Positions 28,823-40,167 of a DNA stretch of 64,000 nt are shown here, piece after piece. How positions within the stretch are numbered: position 1 is the stretch's first letter; every line of letters begins with the position of its first letter. The notes beneath the pieces were generated by a model. It was not told the DNA's origin, made no database searches, and saw only the letters and a program-made list of their open reading frames with translations. Origin of the DNA: Variovorax ginsengisoli (lineage in GTDB: Bacteria > Pseudomonadota > Gammaproteobacteria > Burkholderiales > Burkholderiaceae_C). The position numbers and the translations under genes are program-made. The stretch lies in contig NZ_RCZJ01000008.1 in assembly GCF_006438845.1 (NCBI RefSeq), forward strand, positions 1 to 64,000. Direction: 5' to 3'.

Positions 28823-29844
28823 GGCGCGCGCCCCTCTCGGTTGTTGCGCGCATCCCGCCGCGCTGGACGGGCCTCGGCGGCGCCGGCAGTCTTCGGCTTC
28901 TCGGCGACCTTCTTCGCGCCCGCCGATGCGGAGGCTGCCGCGCTGGCGCTCGTTGCGGCGGCGGTGGCCGCTGCGCGCGGCGTGCCGGAGGTACCGACCG
29001 GCGTCAGCACCAGCACGTAGCGAGCGGCCGTCACTTGCGCCAGCGGCAGGCAATAGATGCGCGCGAAGCCCGAGTCGGCCCGACGCTCGATGCGATCGAT
29101 CTTCGCCACCGGCAGCCCGGCCGGATAGACGCCGTCGACGCCGCTGGTGGCCAGCAGATCACCTTCCTGCAGATCGGCGTTGGCCGCCATGAAGCGCAGT
29201 TCCAGCCCACCACCGTGCGCACTGGCGTCGCCGAACGCCACGCTGCGCGCGCCAGTGCGGGTGTTCTGCACGGGAATGGCGAGGTCGCGATCGATGACGA
29301 GCGTGATCTCGCTCGTGAAGGGCTGCACCTGCGTCACTTGCCCCAGTACGCCGTGTGCATCGATCACCGGCGAACCCGCGACGATGCCCTGGGTCAGACC
29401 TTGGTCGATGACGACCTTGCGGGTGTACGGATCTGCCGCGTCGTAAAGCACCTCCGCCGCACGGCCCGGCGTCTCGGTGGTCTGTCGCAGCTCGAGCAGC
29501 GCACGCAGTCGCTCGTTGTCCTTGGCCAGCGTGTCGGCCTGGCTGGCACGCTCGGACTGCAGCGCGAGCGCGCGGCGCGCCTCCGCCTCCGACCGCTGGG
29601 CCGCCTGCAGGTCTTCCATGTAGAGCCCGCCTTCGGCGAACAATTGCACCGGCTTGAGCGCCAGCCACTGGATCGGATAGAGCACCGCGCCGAGGCCGGC
29701 GCGCAGTGGTTGCGTCAGATGAAAGCGGGCGTCGGCCACCATCAGAAACAGGGCCAACGCACTGAAGAAGATCAGCTTGCTCAGCGCCGACGGCCCCTGG
29801 TTGAACAGGGGCGGCGCGGAGCGATCGAGGGTGCCGAGCGGCAT
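28819..29844 (-). CDS. mreC: Rod shape-determining protein MreC
   Basis: A 341-residue bitopic protein: membrane helix near residues 20-40, a coiled coil (about 75-115, from LQAAQRSEAEARRALAL on) and the periplasmic two-barrel MreC domain (about 120-275, including GVLGQVTQVQPFTSEITLVID and ATSGVDGVYPAGLPV). The last 65 residues are a low-complexity Ala/Lys/Arg tail. MreC scaffolds PBP2 in the elongasome. It is second in the mre operon; repeat copy B separates it from mreB. Confidence 0.95.
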   Translation of the reverse strand: MPLGTLDRSAPPLFNQGPSALSKLIFFSALALFLMVADARFHLTQPLRAGLGAVLYPIQWLALKPVQLFAEGGLYMEDLQAAQRSEAEARRALALQSERASQADTLAKDNERLRALLELRQTTETPGRAAEVLYDAADPYTRKVVIDQGLTQGIVAGSPVIDAHGVLGQVTQVQPFTSEITLVIDRDLAIPVQNTRTGARSVAFGDASAHGGGLELRFMAANADLQEGDLLATSGVDGVYPAGLPVAKIDRIERRADSGFARIYCLPLAQVTAARYVLVLTPVGTSGTPRAAATAAATSASAAASASAGAKKVAEKPKTAGAAEARPARRDARNNREGRAP

Positions 29845-29892
29845 GGTGCGGTTTTATGCCAGTAGAAGCACGGAGACTGCATTTTCGTGGGT

Positions 29893-29984
29893 TACCGCGG
29901 AACCGGCTTCGCCGGGCCGCTGGTAGCGCCCCCGGTAGGGGAAGGCGTAGCGGACACGAAGTGCCGCGCAGCTTGGGGGCGGGC
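29893..29984 (+). repeat. Dispersed intergenic repeat, copy B
   Basis: About 92 bases in the 140-base mreB-mreC gap, same orientation on the plus strand as copies A and C. It reads ACCGCGGAACCGGCTTCGCC, then GCCCCCGGTAGGGG, GACACGAAGTGC and GCAGCTTGGGGGCGGG. Small changes (GAAGGCGTAGCGG in place of GTTGGCGAAGCG) show divergence. Its right end abuts the mreB stop codon. Confidence 0.8.
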
Positions 29985-31214
<1,230 letters not shown>

Positions 31215-31241
31215 TTAGCGGCCGTTTTGCCTCATTTGCAC

Positions 31242-31541
31242 ATGTCACTCACCTCCCTGGATATCGCGCGCATCGCGACATTGGCGCGGCTGCAACTCGC
31301 ACCCGACGAAAGCGAGCGCATGCTCGGCCAGATCAATGGCTTCTTCGACCTGGTCGAGACGATGCGCGCCGTCGATACCACCGGCATCGAGCCGCTGGCC
31401 CACCCCGTCGCCGCCATCGAAGACATCACGCTGCGGCTGCGCGCCGATGTGGCGAGCGAGCCGAACAACCGCGATGCCAACCAGAAGAGCGCGCCCGCCG
31501 TCGAACGCGGCCTGTTCCTGGTGCCGAAGGTGATCGAATGA
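31242..31541 (+). CDS. gatC: Aspartyl/glutamyl-tRNA amidotransferase subunit C
   Basis: A 99-residue subunit of the GatCAB amidotransferase, which converts misacylated Glu-tRNA(Gln) and Asp-tRNA(Asn) to the correct products. Its belt-like chain holds GatA and GatB together. [19 protein letters not shown] and the [10 protein letters not shown] stretch are typical of GatC. The start at 31242 is chosen over a GC-rich extension upstream. The stop overlaps the gatA start (ATGA). Confidence 0.95.
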   Translation: MSLTSLDIARIATLARLQLAPDESERMLGQINGFFDLVETMRAVDTTGIEPLAHPVAAIEDITLRLRADVASEPNNRDANQKSAPAVERGLFLVPKVIE

Positions 31542-33028
31542 GCGCCGAGTTGCATCAACTCGGCGTGGCCGGCCTGGCCAAGGCCTTGGCGACGCGCGAA
31601 GTGTCTGCCGTCGAAGCCGCCGGGCATTTTCTGAAGCGCATCGCGTCTCACCAGGCACTCGGCGCCTTCGTGGCCGTCGATGGCGACGTCACGCTCGCGC
31701 AAGCGCGGGCCGCCGACGCGTTGATCGCCAAGGGCGACGCGCCTGCGCTGGCTGGCGTGCCGATCGCGCACAAGGACATCTTCGTCACCGCCGACTTCCC
31801 GACCACCGCCGGCTCGCGCATGCTGGCGGGCTACCGCTCGCCCTTCAACGCAACCGTGGTGCAGCGCCTGGCCGATGCCGGCGCCGTGACGCTGGGCAAG
31901 CTCAGTTGCGACGAGTTCGCCATGGGGTCGGCCAACGAGAACGTGGCCGTGCCCGCTGTCGGCGCCGAACAGGCTGTTCCCGTCCGCAACCCCTGGGACA
32001 CGACGCGCATTCCCGGCGGCTCGTCGGGCGGCAGCGCCGCTGCGGTGGCCGCGCGCCTCGCCCCGGCCGCCACCGGCACCGACACCGGCGGCTCGATCCG
32101 CCAACCCGCTTCCTTCTGCGGCATCACCGGCATCAAGCCGACCTATGGCCGCGCGTCGCGCTACGGCATGGTCGCCTTCGCCTCCAGCCTCGACCAGGCC
32201 GGCCCGATGGCGCGCTCGGCCGAAGACTGCGCCTTGCTGCTGTCCGCGATGTGCGGCCCTGACCTGGACCGCGACTCGACCTCCATCGACCGCCCTGCAG
32301 AAGACTATTCGCGCACGCTGAATGGTTCGCTCGAGGGCCTGCGCATCGGCGTGCCGAAGGAGTTCCTGGGCGATGGCGTGGCACCGGGCGTGCGCGCCGC
32401 GATCGATGCAGCGCTGGCCGAGTACGAGAAGCTGGGCGCCAGGCGCGTGGCCGTCACGCTGCCGCGCACCGAGCTGTCGATTCCTGTTTACTACATCCTG
32501 GCCGCGGCCGAAGCGTCGAGCAACCTGAGCCGCTTCGACGGCGTCAAGTTCGGCCATCGCGCCAAGGACTACCGCGACCTCGCCGACATGTACGGCAAGA
32601 CCCGCGAAGAAGGCTTCGGCGACGAGGTCAAGCGCCGCATCATGATCGGCACCTATGTGCTGAGCCACGGCTACTACGACGCCTACTACCTGCAGGCGCA
32701 GAAGGTGCGTCGCATGATCGCCGACGATTTCCAGCAGGCCTTCAAGGACTGCGACGTCATCGCCGGCCCGGCCGCACCGACCGTGGCCTGGAAGCTCGGC
32801 GAGCACGGCGACGACCCGGTCGCCGACTACCTGGCCGACATCTTCACCCTGCCCGCCTCGCTGGCCGGCCTGCCCGGCATGAGCCTGCCCGCGGGCTTCG
32901 GCGAAGACGGCATGCCCGTCGGCCTTCAGCTGATCGGCAATTACTTCGCCGAGGCAAAGCTGCTAAACGCGGCGCACCGCTTCCAGCAGGCCACAGATTG
33001 GCATGCGCGCGCGCCCGAAGGAATTTGA
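31538..33028 (+). CDS. gatA: Aspartyl/glutamyl-tRNA amidotransferase subunit A
   Basis: A 496-residue amidase-signature enzyme that releases ammonia from glutamine for GatB. The Ser-cisSer-Lys triad is visible as the Lys of IAHKDIF, the glycine/serine-rich [17 protein letters not shown] and the nucleophile Ser in [16 protein letters not shown] normal GatA length and C-terminus ([19 protein letters not shown]) are present. The start ATG overlaps the gatC stop, and gatB begins one base after its stop, so the three genes are translationally coupled. Confidence 0.97.
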   Translation: MSAELHQLGVAGLAKALATREVSAVEAAGHFLKRIASHQALGAFVAVDGDVTLAQARAADALIAKGDAPALAGVPIAHKDIFVTADFPTTAGSRMLAGYRSPFNATVVQRLADAGAVTLGKLSCDEFAMGSANENVAVPAVGAEQAVPVRNPWDTTRIPGGSSGGSAAAVAARLAPAATGTDTGGSIRQPASFCGITGIKPTYGRASRYGMVAFASSLDQAGPMARSAEDCALLLSAMCGPDLDRDSTSIDRPAEDYSRTLNGSLEGLRIGVPKEFLGDGVAPGVRAAIDAALAEYEKLGARRVAVTLPRTELSIPVYYILAAAEASSNLSRFDGVKFGHRAKDYRDLADMYGKTREEGFGDEVKRRIMIGTYVLSHGYYDAYYLQAQKVRRMIADDFQQAFKDCDVIAGPAAPTVAWKLGEHGDDPVADYLADIFTLPASLAGLPGMSLPAGFGEDGMPVGLQLIGNYFAEAKLLNAAHRFQQATDWHARAPEGI

Positions 33029-33029
33029 G

Positions 33030-34520
<1,491 letters not shown>

Positions 34521-34530
34521 ACCGACGGAG

Positions 34531-34552
34531 GCGCGGCCTGCGATGGCCGCGC
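34531..34552. terminator. Perfect GC hairpin between converging gatB and DUF4124 genes
   Basis: GCGCGGCC (34531-34538) and GGCCGCGC (34545-34552) form an 8-bp stem with loop TGCGAT, 11 bases after the gatB stop. No T tract follows on either strand, so it is either an imperfect terminator or an mRNA-end stabiliser. Confidence 0.4.
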
Positions 34553-34571
34553 GCCATCGACGAACGCCGAG

Positions 34572-35240
34572 TCAGCGTCCCTGGCTGGGCGCGCTCGCCG
34601 ACCACAGCGGCTTGAGCCTGACCCGCTCTTCGTCGAAGCGTGCGTTCACACGGCGCTTCTCTTCTTCCTGTGCGGCAATGAATCGGTTCTGGACCGCCAC
34701 ACTCTGCGCGTTGTCGTCGAGTTTTCGGCGCAGCGACGGCGGCGCCTTGCTCACGTCTTTCTTGTAGAACTCGAGCTCGTCGTCGACGGATTGGCGCTCC
34801 TTGGCAAGCTCGCCGAGCCGCTTGCGTGCAGCATCGATCACCGCGTCGATCTGCATCATCGCCTCGGCGCGCTCGCGCTCGTGGGTGGCGCCGCTCGGGT
34901 AGCGCATGAGCAGCGCCCGCTCGCGACGGCGTTCCTCGTTCATGCGCGACGCCAGCAAGGCGGCCTGGCGGACACGCTCGTCGAGCTCGGCCTGCTCGCG
35001 GGCGGTGTAGCTGGGCTCGATGGTGCGGCGCACGCCGCTGGGGCTCAAGGCGCGCTGCTCGCGGTCGAGGCAGTCGGCGATGGGGCGATCGGCGGTGAGC
35101 GTGCGGCCGCGCGCGTCGGTGCAGGTGTAGATGCTCGGCGACGACGAGGCGGTCTGCGCCGAGACCGTGCCGGCCGCCCACAGCTGCATCAACAGCAGCG
35201 TCGACACGGTCCCGCAGAGTCCTCGATCTCGCATCGCCAT
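34572..35240 (-). CDS. Exported DUF4124 protein with coiled-coil tail
   Basis: A 222-residue exported protein. The signal peptide ends near SAQ (about residue 28). A DUF4124 module follows (IYTCTDARGRTLTADRPIADC), then a long charged helical region (about 85-200) rich in Arg and Glu with coiled-coil character. DUF4124 is a small periplasmic domain of unknown function. The start ATG at 35240 has GGAG at suitable distance; a GTG five codons earlier is an alternative. It follows pyrE by 24 bases in the same direction. Confidence 0.8.
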   Translation of the reverse strand: MAMRDRGLCGTVSTLLLMQLWAAGTVSAQTASSSPSIYTCTDARGRTLTADRPIADCLDREQRALSPSGVRRTIEPSYTAREQAELDERVRQAALLASRMNEERRRERALLMRYPSGATHERERAEAMMQIDAVIDAARKRLGELAKERQSVDDELEFYKKDVSKAPPSLRRKLDDNAQSVAVQNRFIAAQEEEKRRVNARFDEERVRLKPLWSASAPSQGR

Positions 35241-35264
35241 TGGTTCTCCAGTCACGCGCCGGTC

Positions 35265-35945
35265 TCAGCCAGCGCCGTAACGTTCCCTGTAAGCCAGCAC
35301 ACCTGCGCGGTGAACCTCCAGTTCGCCGGTGCCGCGCGCCGAAAGGTAATGTAACAAGTCATCCAGGTTTGCGATCGACAAGACACGAAGTCCCAATTGC
35401 TTATGGACATATTGCACGGCGCTGTAGGCCACGTCGGCACCGTTCTCCGTGGCCTTCTCCTGGCGATCGAGCGCGATCGCCACTGCATGCGGTGTGGCAC
35501 CTGCCGCGCGGATCAGCGCGATCGACTCGCGCACCGCAGTGCCGGCGGACATCACGTCGTCGACGATCAGCACGCGGCCGCGCAAGGGTGCGCCAACCAG
35601 CGTGCCGCCCTCGCCATGGTCCTTGGCCTCCTTGCGGTTGTAAGCAAAGGGCACATTGCGCCCGCGCCGTGCGAGTTCGGCCGCGACGACGGCACCCAGA
35701 GGGATGCCCTTGTAGGCCGGGCCGAAGATCATGTCGAATTCGAGTTCGCTGGCGAGCAGGCGCTCTGCATAGAATTCGGCCAGCCGCAGCATCTTGGCGC
35801 CGTCGTCGAACAGTCCGGCATTGAAGAAGTAAGGGCTGAGGCGGCCCGCCTTGGTCTTGAATTCACCGAAGCGCAGCACGCCGGATTCGATCGCGAACTG
35901 CACGAAGTCCTGTGCCAAGGCTTCGCTGGGGCTCTTTTCATTCAT
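35265..35945 (-). CDS. pyrE: Orotate phosphoribosyltransferase
   Basis: PyrE joins orotate and PRPP to orotidine 5'-monophosphate in pyrimidine synthesis. It has 226 residues. The PRPP loop is VLIVDDVMSAGTAVRE, with FGPAYKGIPLGAVVA and FAYNRKEAKDHGEGG as the substrate and flexible-loop segments. The start MNEKSPSEALAQDF at 35945 has GGAG eight bases upstream; a longer frame has no family similarity. It is divergent from the exonuclease III gene, a common betaproteobacterial arrangement. Confidence 0.97.
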   Translation of the reverse strand: MNEKSPSEALAQDFVQFAIESGVLRFGEFKTKAGRLSPYFFNAGLFDDGAKMLRLAEFYAERLLASELEFDMIFGPAYKGIPLGAVVAAELARRGRNVPFAYNRKEAKDHGEGGTLVGAPLRGRVLIVDDVMSAGTAVRESIALIRAAGATPHAVAIALDRQEKATENGADVAYSAVQYVHKQLGLRVLSIANLDDLLHYLSARGTGELEVHRAGVLAYRERYGAG

Positions 35946-36012
35946 CTCGTTGGCTCCATCGCGCCGGTCAGGTCGTGACACCGGTATCGGGGCGAGTTAA
36001 TCAGGAATTCCC

Positions 36013-36816
36013 GTGTTCAAACTTACCAGTCTCAACCTCAACGGCCTGCGTTCGGCCGCCACCAAAGGCGTTGCCGACTGGGTGGCCGAACTGGCGCCGG
36101 ATTGTATTTGCATGCAGGAGATCCGCGTGCAGGCGAGCGACGTCGCAGGCCGCTTCGAAGAGATGGCCGGCCTCAAGGGCCACTTCCATTTCGCCGAGAA
36201 GAAAGGCTACGCCGGCACCGCGATCTATACCCGACACGCGCCGAGCGAAGTGGTGGTCGGCTGGGGCGAGGCCGAGTTCGACGCCGAGGGCCGCTACCTC
36301 GAGCTGCGCTTCGACACGCCCACGCGCAAACTGTCGATCATCAGCTGCTACTTCCCGAGCGGCTCGTCCGGCGAAGAGCGCCAGGCCGCCAAGTTCCGCT
36401 TCCTCAAGGGCTTCTTCCCACACCTGAACGCGCTCAAGAAAGAGCGCGAATTCATTCTTTGTGGCGACATCAACATCGCCCACCAGGAAATCGACCTGAA
36501 GAACTTCAAGGGGAACATGAAGAACAGCGGTTTCCTGCCGGAGGAACGCGCCTGGATGACGCGCCTGCTCGACGCAGGCGCCGACGGCGCCGGCCTGGTC
36601 GACGTGTATCGCAAGCTCAAGCCCGACACCACCGGCGACGCCTACACCTGGTGGAGCAACCGCGGCCAGGCCTATGCGAAGAACGTAGGGTGGCGGCTGG
36701 ACTATCACTTGGCGACGCCCGCGCTGGGCGCGCTGGCGCGGCACGAATCGATCTACAAGACCGTGAAGTTCAGCGACCATGCGCCGATCACGGTGGACTA
36801 CGACTTCGCGCTGTAG
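36013..36816 (+). CDS. xth: Exodeoxyribonuclease III (AP endonuclease)
   Basis: A 267-residue endonuclease/exonuclease/phosphatase-fold enzyme that cuts at abasic sites and removes blocked 3' ends. Conserved LTSLNLNGLRSA, the metal Glu of CMQEIRV, the catalytic Asp/Asn of GDINIAHQEIDLKN, the RLDYHL segment and the final SDHAPITVDY are present. A GTG at 36013 is the start (product MFKLTSLNL). The divergent pyrE gene begins 67 bases away. It converges on the DUF3830 gene. Confidence 0.95.
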   Translation: MFKLTSLNLNGLRSAATKGVADWVAELAPDCICMQEIRVQASDVAGRFEEMAGLKGHFHFAEKKGYAGTAIYTRHAPSEVVVGWGEAEFDAEGRYLELRFDTPTRKLSIISCYFPSGSSGEERQAAKFRFLKGFFPHLNALKKEREFILCGDINIAHQEIDLKNFKGNMKNSGFLPEERAWMTRLLDAGADGAGLVDVYRKLKPDTTGDAYTWWSNRGQAYAKNVGWRLDYHLATPALGALARHESIYKTVKFSDHAPITVDYDFAL

Positions 36817-36829
36817 GTACCGCCCTCGC

Positions 36830-37255
36830 TCAGGCCAGCTCGAACAGCACGTCCTGCGCCCCTTCCCACAGCACCTTCACGCCGAGCGCGCGGAGGTTTT
36901 CCTTCCCTTCGACGATGGTGAGGAAGTGGTTGCCGGCCAGCTGGCCCATCTTGCTGGCGAAGCTGCAGGCGCCGTAGGCCAGGATGATTTCCGTCTCGCT
37001 GTAGCCGCCCGGGTAGAACAGGATGTCGCCAACGGACGGATGGCTGGTGTGGTTCTCGAAGCCAACAGGCGTGCCGTCGTTCTCCAGCTTGAATTCGCCC
37101 AGCGGCACCCAGCAGCCTTCGCCGCTCCATCGCACGTGGATGAGCTTCTGGCGGTAGGGCAGCAGCTTGGAAAATGCGGCCACGGTGAGGGGCGCGTCGG
37201 GATGGGTTTCGGCGATGAATTCGAAGCCACCGGCAGTGATCTTGAGTCGGGTCAT
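36830..37255 (-). CDS. DUF3830 family protein (cyclophilin-like fold)
   Basis: A 141-residue protein of DUF3830, a small group predicted to have a cyclophilin-like barrel and often encoded near amide, hydantoin or purine-catabolism genes. Recognised by AAFSKLLPYRQKLIHVRWSGEG, NDGTPVGFENHTSHPSVGDILFYPGG (with the His that may bind ligand) and a GACSFASKMGQLAGNHF segment. The start MTRLKITAGGFEF is chosen; the upstream extension is not family-like. It follows the HpxZ-like gene by 110 bases on the same strand, which suits a shared catabolic role. Confidence 0.8.
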   Translation of the reverse strand: MTRLKITAGGFEFIAETHPDAPLTVAAFSKLLPYRQKLIHVRWSGEGCWVPLGEFKLENDGTPVGFENHTSHPSVGDILFYPGGYSETEIILAYGACSFASKMGQLAGNHFLTIVEGKENLRALGVKVLWEGAQDVLFELA

Positions 37256-37365
37256 GGAAGTATTGTTCAAGAGAAAAAACGGGGCCTGCGGCGGCGCACC
37301 TTTTCGGCTTCGGTGCGAGTGGGCGTCGCGCAACCGCAGGCCGACCTGGTCGATGCGCGCAGGGC

Positions 37366-37746
37366 TCAGCCCATCAGGCTCACGTGCGCGGCCACGACGC
37401 GCCAGCCTTGGGCGGTGCGCACCCAGGTCTGGCTCTGGCGTCCGATTTTGGCGCTGCCTTCACGCCGGAACTCGCAGTGCGCGGTGGCGAAGTCGCTGCC
37501 GTAGGTGGTGATGGCGGTGCGGAGCAACTCGCGCATCAGGCCTTGCGACGAGCGGCTAGCCCGGAAGGCCTGGATCTCGTCGTAGCCGTACAGGTTCTCG
37601 GTCGCCCCGTAGCGCAGGGTATGCGGGCTGCTCCAGAACAGTTCGTCGAGCACATCGACCTTGTTGTGCACCAGCGCGTCTTCGTAGCGCGCGAAGGCGG
37701 CCGTCACTTCGGCCAGGACGTCGGGGTGGTTGATTTCAGAAGTCAT
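37366..37746 (-). CDS. hpxZ: HpxZ/AtzH-like protein, NTF2 fold
   Basis: A 126-residue NTF2-like protein of the AtzH-like family, which includes HpxZ of oxalurate catabolism and AtzH of the cyanuric acid pathway. Typical segments are [41 protein letters not shown] and [22 protein letters not shown]. No amidase or transporter of an hpx operon is adjacent; only the DUF3830 gene follows. The exact reaction is therefore uncertain, and the symbol is by family. Confidence 0.75.
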   Translation of the reverse strand: MTSEINHPDVLAEVTAAFARYEDALVHNKVDVLDELFWSSPHTLRYGATENLYGYDEIQAFRASRSSQGLMRELLRTAITTYGSDFATAHCEFRREGSAKIGRQSQTWVRTAQGWRVVAAHVSLMG

Positions 37747-37843
37747 GAGGTAGGAGCAGTTCGAGAGTCGGCGATCGGCTGCGCGCCAGCCCCGGCAGAA
37801 AGGAGAAAGTTCGCTTCAGTTCAGGAAGGGACGGCGCGCAACC

Positions 37844-38677
37844 TCAGCCGCGCTTCGCCGCCCGGTACAAGCCATCCACCTTGCCGATGTTGGCTTCGAG
37901 GATGCGGATGCGGTCGGTGCCGCTGGGGTGGGTCGACAGGAAGCTCAGGCCGCCCTGGTTCTTGGATGCGGCGGCCATCTTGGTCCACAGCGACACCGAG
38001 GCGCGAGGGTCGTAGCCGGCGCGCGCGGCGAGTTCGAGCCCGACCAGGTCGGCATCGGTCTCGTCGCCGCGACTGAATTTCAGCGTGAGCAGCTGCGTGC
38101 CGGCACGCGCCGCCATGTTGCCCATCTCACCGAGCCCGAGCAGCTGCGCCGTGATCGACAGCGCGGCGCCGGTGCCCGCGCTCTTGGCCAAGCGCGCGCG
38201 GGCGTGCTCGCGCAAGGCATGCGCCATTTCGTGGCCCATCACCATCGCCACCTCGTCGTCGCTGAGCTTCAACTGATCGAGGATGCCGGTGTAGAAAGCG
38301 ATCTTTCCGCCCGGCAGGCAGAAGGCGTTGATCTGCTTGCTGCCGATCAGGTTGACCTGCCACTTCCACTGCGCGGCGCGCGAGTTCCAGCTGCCGACGA
38401 AGGGCACGAGTCGCGCCGAGATGCCGCGCAGGCGCTGCAGCTGCGGATGGCCGTCGGGCGCGAGGGCGCCCTTGGCCTTGGCCTGCGCGAGCAGCTCGCC
38501 GTACTGCTGCACGCCCGCCTGCTCGATCGCCTCGGCCGGCACCAGGTTGCGGGCGACCGACGACTTGCCCACCTGGACCTGCGACAGCGCCGGCGTGGCC
38601 GCGGCAACGCCTGCCAAGGCCAGAAAAGCCCGGCGTGCATGCCAGGGACCGATGGAGAACTCGCAGCGTGAACACAT
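37844..38677 (-). CDS. M48-family periplasmic metalloprotease
   Basis: A 277-residue M48 peptidase. The zinc motif is H149-E-M-A-H153, the third ligand is the Glu in GDETDADLVGLELAARAGYDP, and the C-terminal STHPSGTDRI is an M48 signature. The N-terminus (RRAFLALAGVAAATPALSQV) looks like an export signal, with a twin-arginine-like RR. The start at 38677 avoids overlap with the divergent MFS gene; a longer frame exists. Related to LoiP/YcaL-type quality-control proteases. Confidence 0.88.
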   Translation of the reverse strand: MCSRCEFSIGPWHARRAFLALAGVAAATPALSQVQVGKSSVARNLVPAEAIEQAGVQQYGELLAQAKAKGALAPDGHPQLQRLRGISARLVPFVGSWNSRAAQWKWQVNLIGSKQINAFCLPGGKIAFYTGILDQLKLSDDEVAMVMGHEMAHALREHARARLAKSAGTGAALSITAQLLGLGEMGNMAARAGTQLLTLKFSRGDETDADLVGLELAARAGYDPRASVSLWTKMAAASKNQGGLSFLSTHPSGTDRIRILEANIGKVDGLYRAAKRG

Positions 38678-38714
38678 GCGGGAATAATAAGCAGACACCC
38701 CGATCGCCCCCTCC

Positions 38715-40070
38715 ATGTCCCCACCTTCGGCCGCACAGGCCTCCCCCGCTCCCCCGCCTGAAGCACCGCTGTCGTGGCGCGATGCACTCAAGGTCTATCT
38801 CGAACCGGCGACGTTGCGGATGCTGGCGCTGGGCTTCTCGGCGGGCCTGCCGCTGCTGCTGGTGCTGGGCACGCTGAGTTTCAGGCTGCGCGAAGCCGGC
38901 GTCGCGCGCACCGACATCGGCTACCTCAGCTGGGTCGGTCTTGTGTACGCCTTCAAGTGGGCCTGGGCGCCACTGGTCGACCGGCTGCCCATCCCGCTCT
39001 TCACGCGGTTGCTGGGCCGGCGCCGCAGCTGGCTGCTGCTGGCGCAGGCGCTGGTCATCGGCGGCCTGGTCGGCATGGCGATGACCGACCCGCGCGGCGG
39101 GCTGGCGCCGCTGGTGTGGTGCGCGCTGCTCGTGGCTTTCGGCTCGGCCACGCAGGACATCGCGCTGGACGCCTTCCGCATCGAATCCGCCGAGACGCGC
39201 AAGCAGGCCGCGCTCGCGGCCGCCTACCAGACGGGCTACCGCCTGGCGATGATCTGGGCCGGGGCCGGCGTGCTGTGGATCGCGGCCTGGGCCGAGCTCG
39301 CAGGCACCTCCGGCTATCAGAACGTCGGCTGGCGGGCCGCCTACTTCACGATGGCCGCATCCATGGCCGTGGGTGTGCTGACGGTGCTGGTGTCGTCCGA
39401 GCCCGCACGCCAGGTGCTGCCGCGCGCGCGCAATGCCGCCGAGTGGCTGCGCAGCGTGCTGGTCGAGCCCTTCGCAGACTTCATCCGCCGCTACAAGTGG
39501 CAAGCAGCGCTCATCCTCGCGCTGATCGCGGTCTACCGCATCAGCGACGTCGTGATGGGCATCATGGCCAACCCGTTCTACGTCGACATGGGCTTCACCA
39601 AGGACGAGGTCGCCACCGTCAGCAAGATCTACGGGGTGGTCATGACGCTGGTCGGCGCCTTTGTGGGTGGCGTGCTGTCGATGCGCTTCGGCGTGATGCG
39701 CGTGCTGATGCTGGGCGCCGTGCTCAGCGCTGCGAGCAACCTGCTGTTCGCCTGGCTGGCCATGCGCGGGCACGACCTGGGCTTTCTGGTGTTCGTCGTG
39801 TCGGCCGACAACCTCGCCGGCGGCATTGCCTCGGCCGCTTTCATCGCCTACCTGTCGAGCCTGACCAACATCAGCTACTCGGCCACCCAGTACGCCCTGT
39901 TCAGCTCCTTGATGCTGCTGCTGCCGAAGTTTCTGGCCGGCTACTCGGGGGTGTTCGTCGACGCCTACGGCTATGCGCCCTTCTTCGTCGCCACGGCGGC
40001 GCTGGGCTTTCCGGTGCTGGTTCTGGTCGCGATGGCGATGCGCTCTCAGCGCGTCGGCAACGCCGGCTGA
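38715..40070 (+). CDS. AmpG-like MFS transporter
   Basis: A 451-residue major facilitator with about 12-14 helices. LRMLALGFSAGLPLLLVLGTLSFRL, IGYLSWVGLVYAFKWAWAPLVDRLP and SATQDIALDAFRIE match AmpG, the permease for anhydromuropeptides in wall recycling. The C-terminal half keeps NISYSATQYALFSSLMLLLPKF. The start MSPPSAAQASPAP is Pro-rich and disordered. It is divergent from the M48 gene (37 bases) and 97 bases before the ketosynthase, so either a stand-alone muropeptide permease or a transporter for the cassette that follows. Confidence 0.85.
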   Translation: MSPPSAAQASPAPPPEAPLSWRDALKVYLEPATLRMLALGFSAGLPLLLVLGTLSFRLREAGVARTDIGYLSWVGLVYAFKWAWAPLVDRLPIPLFTRLLGRRRSWLLLAQALVIGGLVGMAMTDPRGGLAPLVWCALLVAFGSATQDIALDAFRIESAETRKQAALAAAYQTGYRLAMIWAGAGVLWIAAWAELAGTSGYQNVGWRAAYFTMAASMAVGVLTVLVSSEPARQVLPRARNAAEWLRSVLVEPFADFIRRYKWQAALILALIAVYRISDVVMGIMANPFYVDMGFTKDEVATVSKIYGVVMTLVGAFVGGVLSMRFGVMRVLMLGAVLSAASNLLFAWLAMRGHDLGFLVFVVSADNLAGGIASAAFIAYLSSLTNISYSATQYALFSSLMLLLPKFLAGYSGVFVDAYGYAPFFVATAALGFPVLVLVAMAMRSQRVGNAG

Positions 40071-40167
40071 AAGCCGCCGGCACGGCTTGTCCGCCGACGC
40101 TTCAGCCGATGGGCCGCTGGTAGTCTGTGGCATTGTTCACGCTTCGCCACTTTTGCGCCCCACCACC

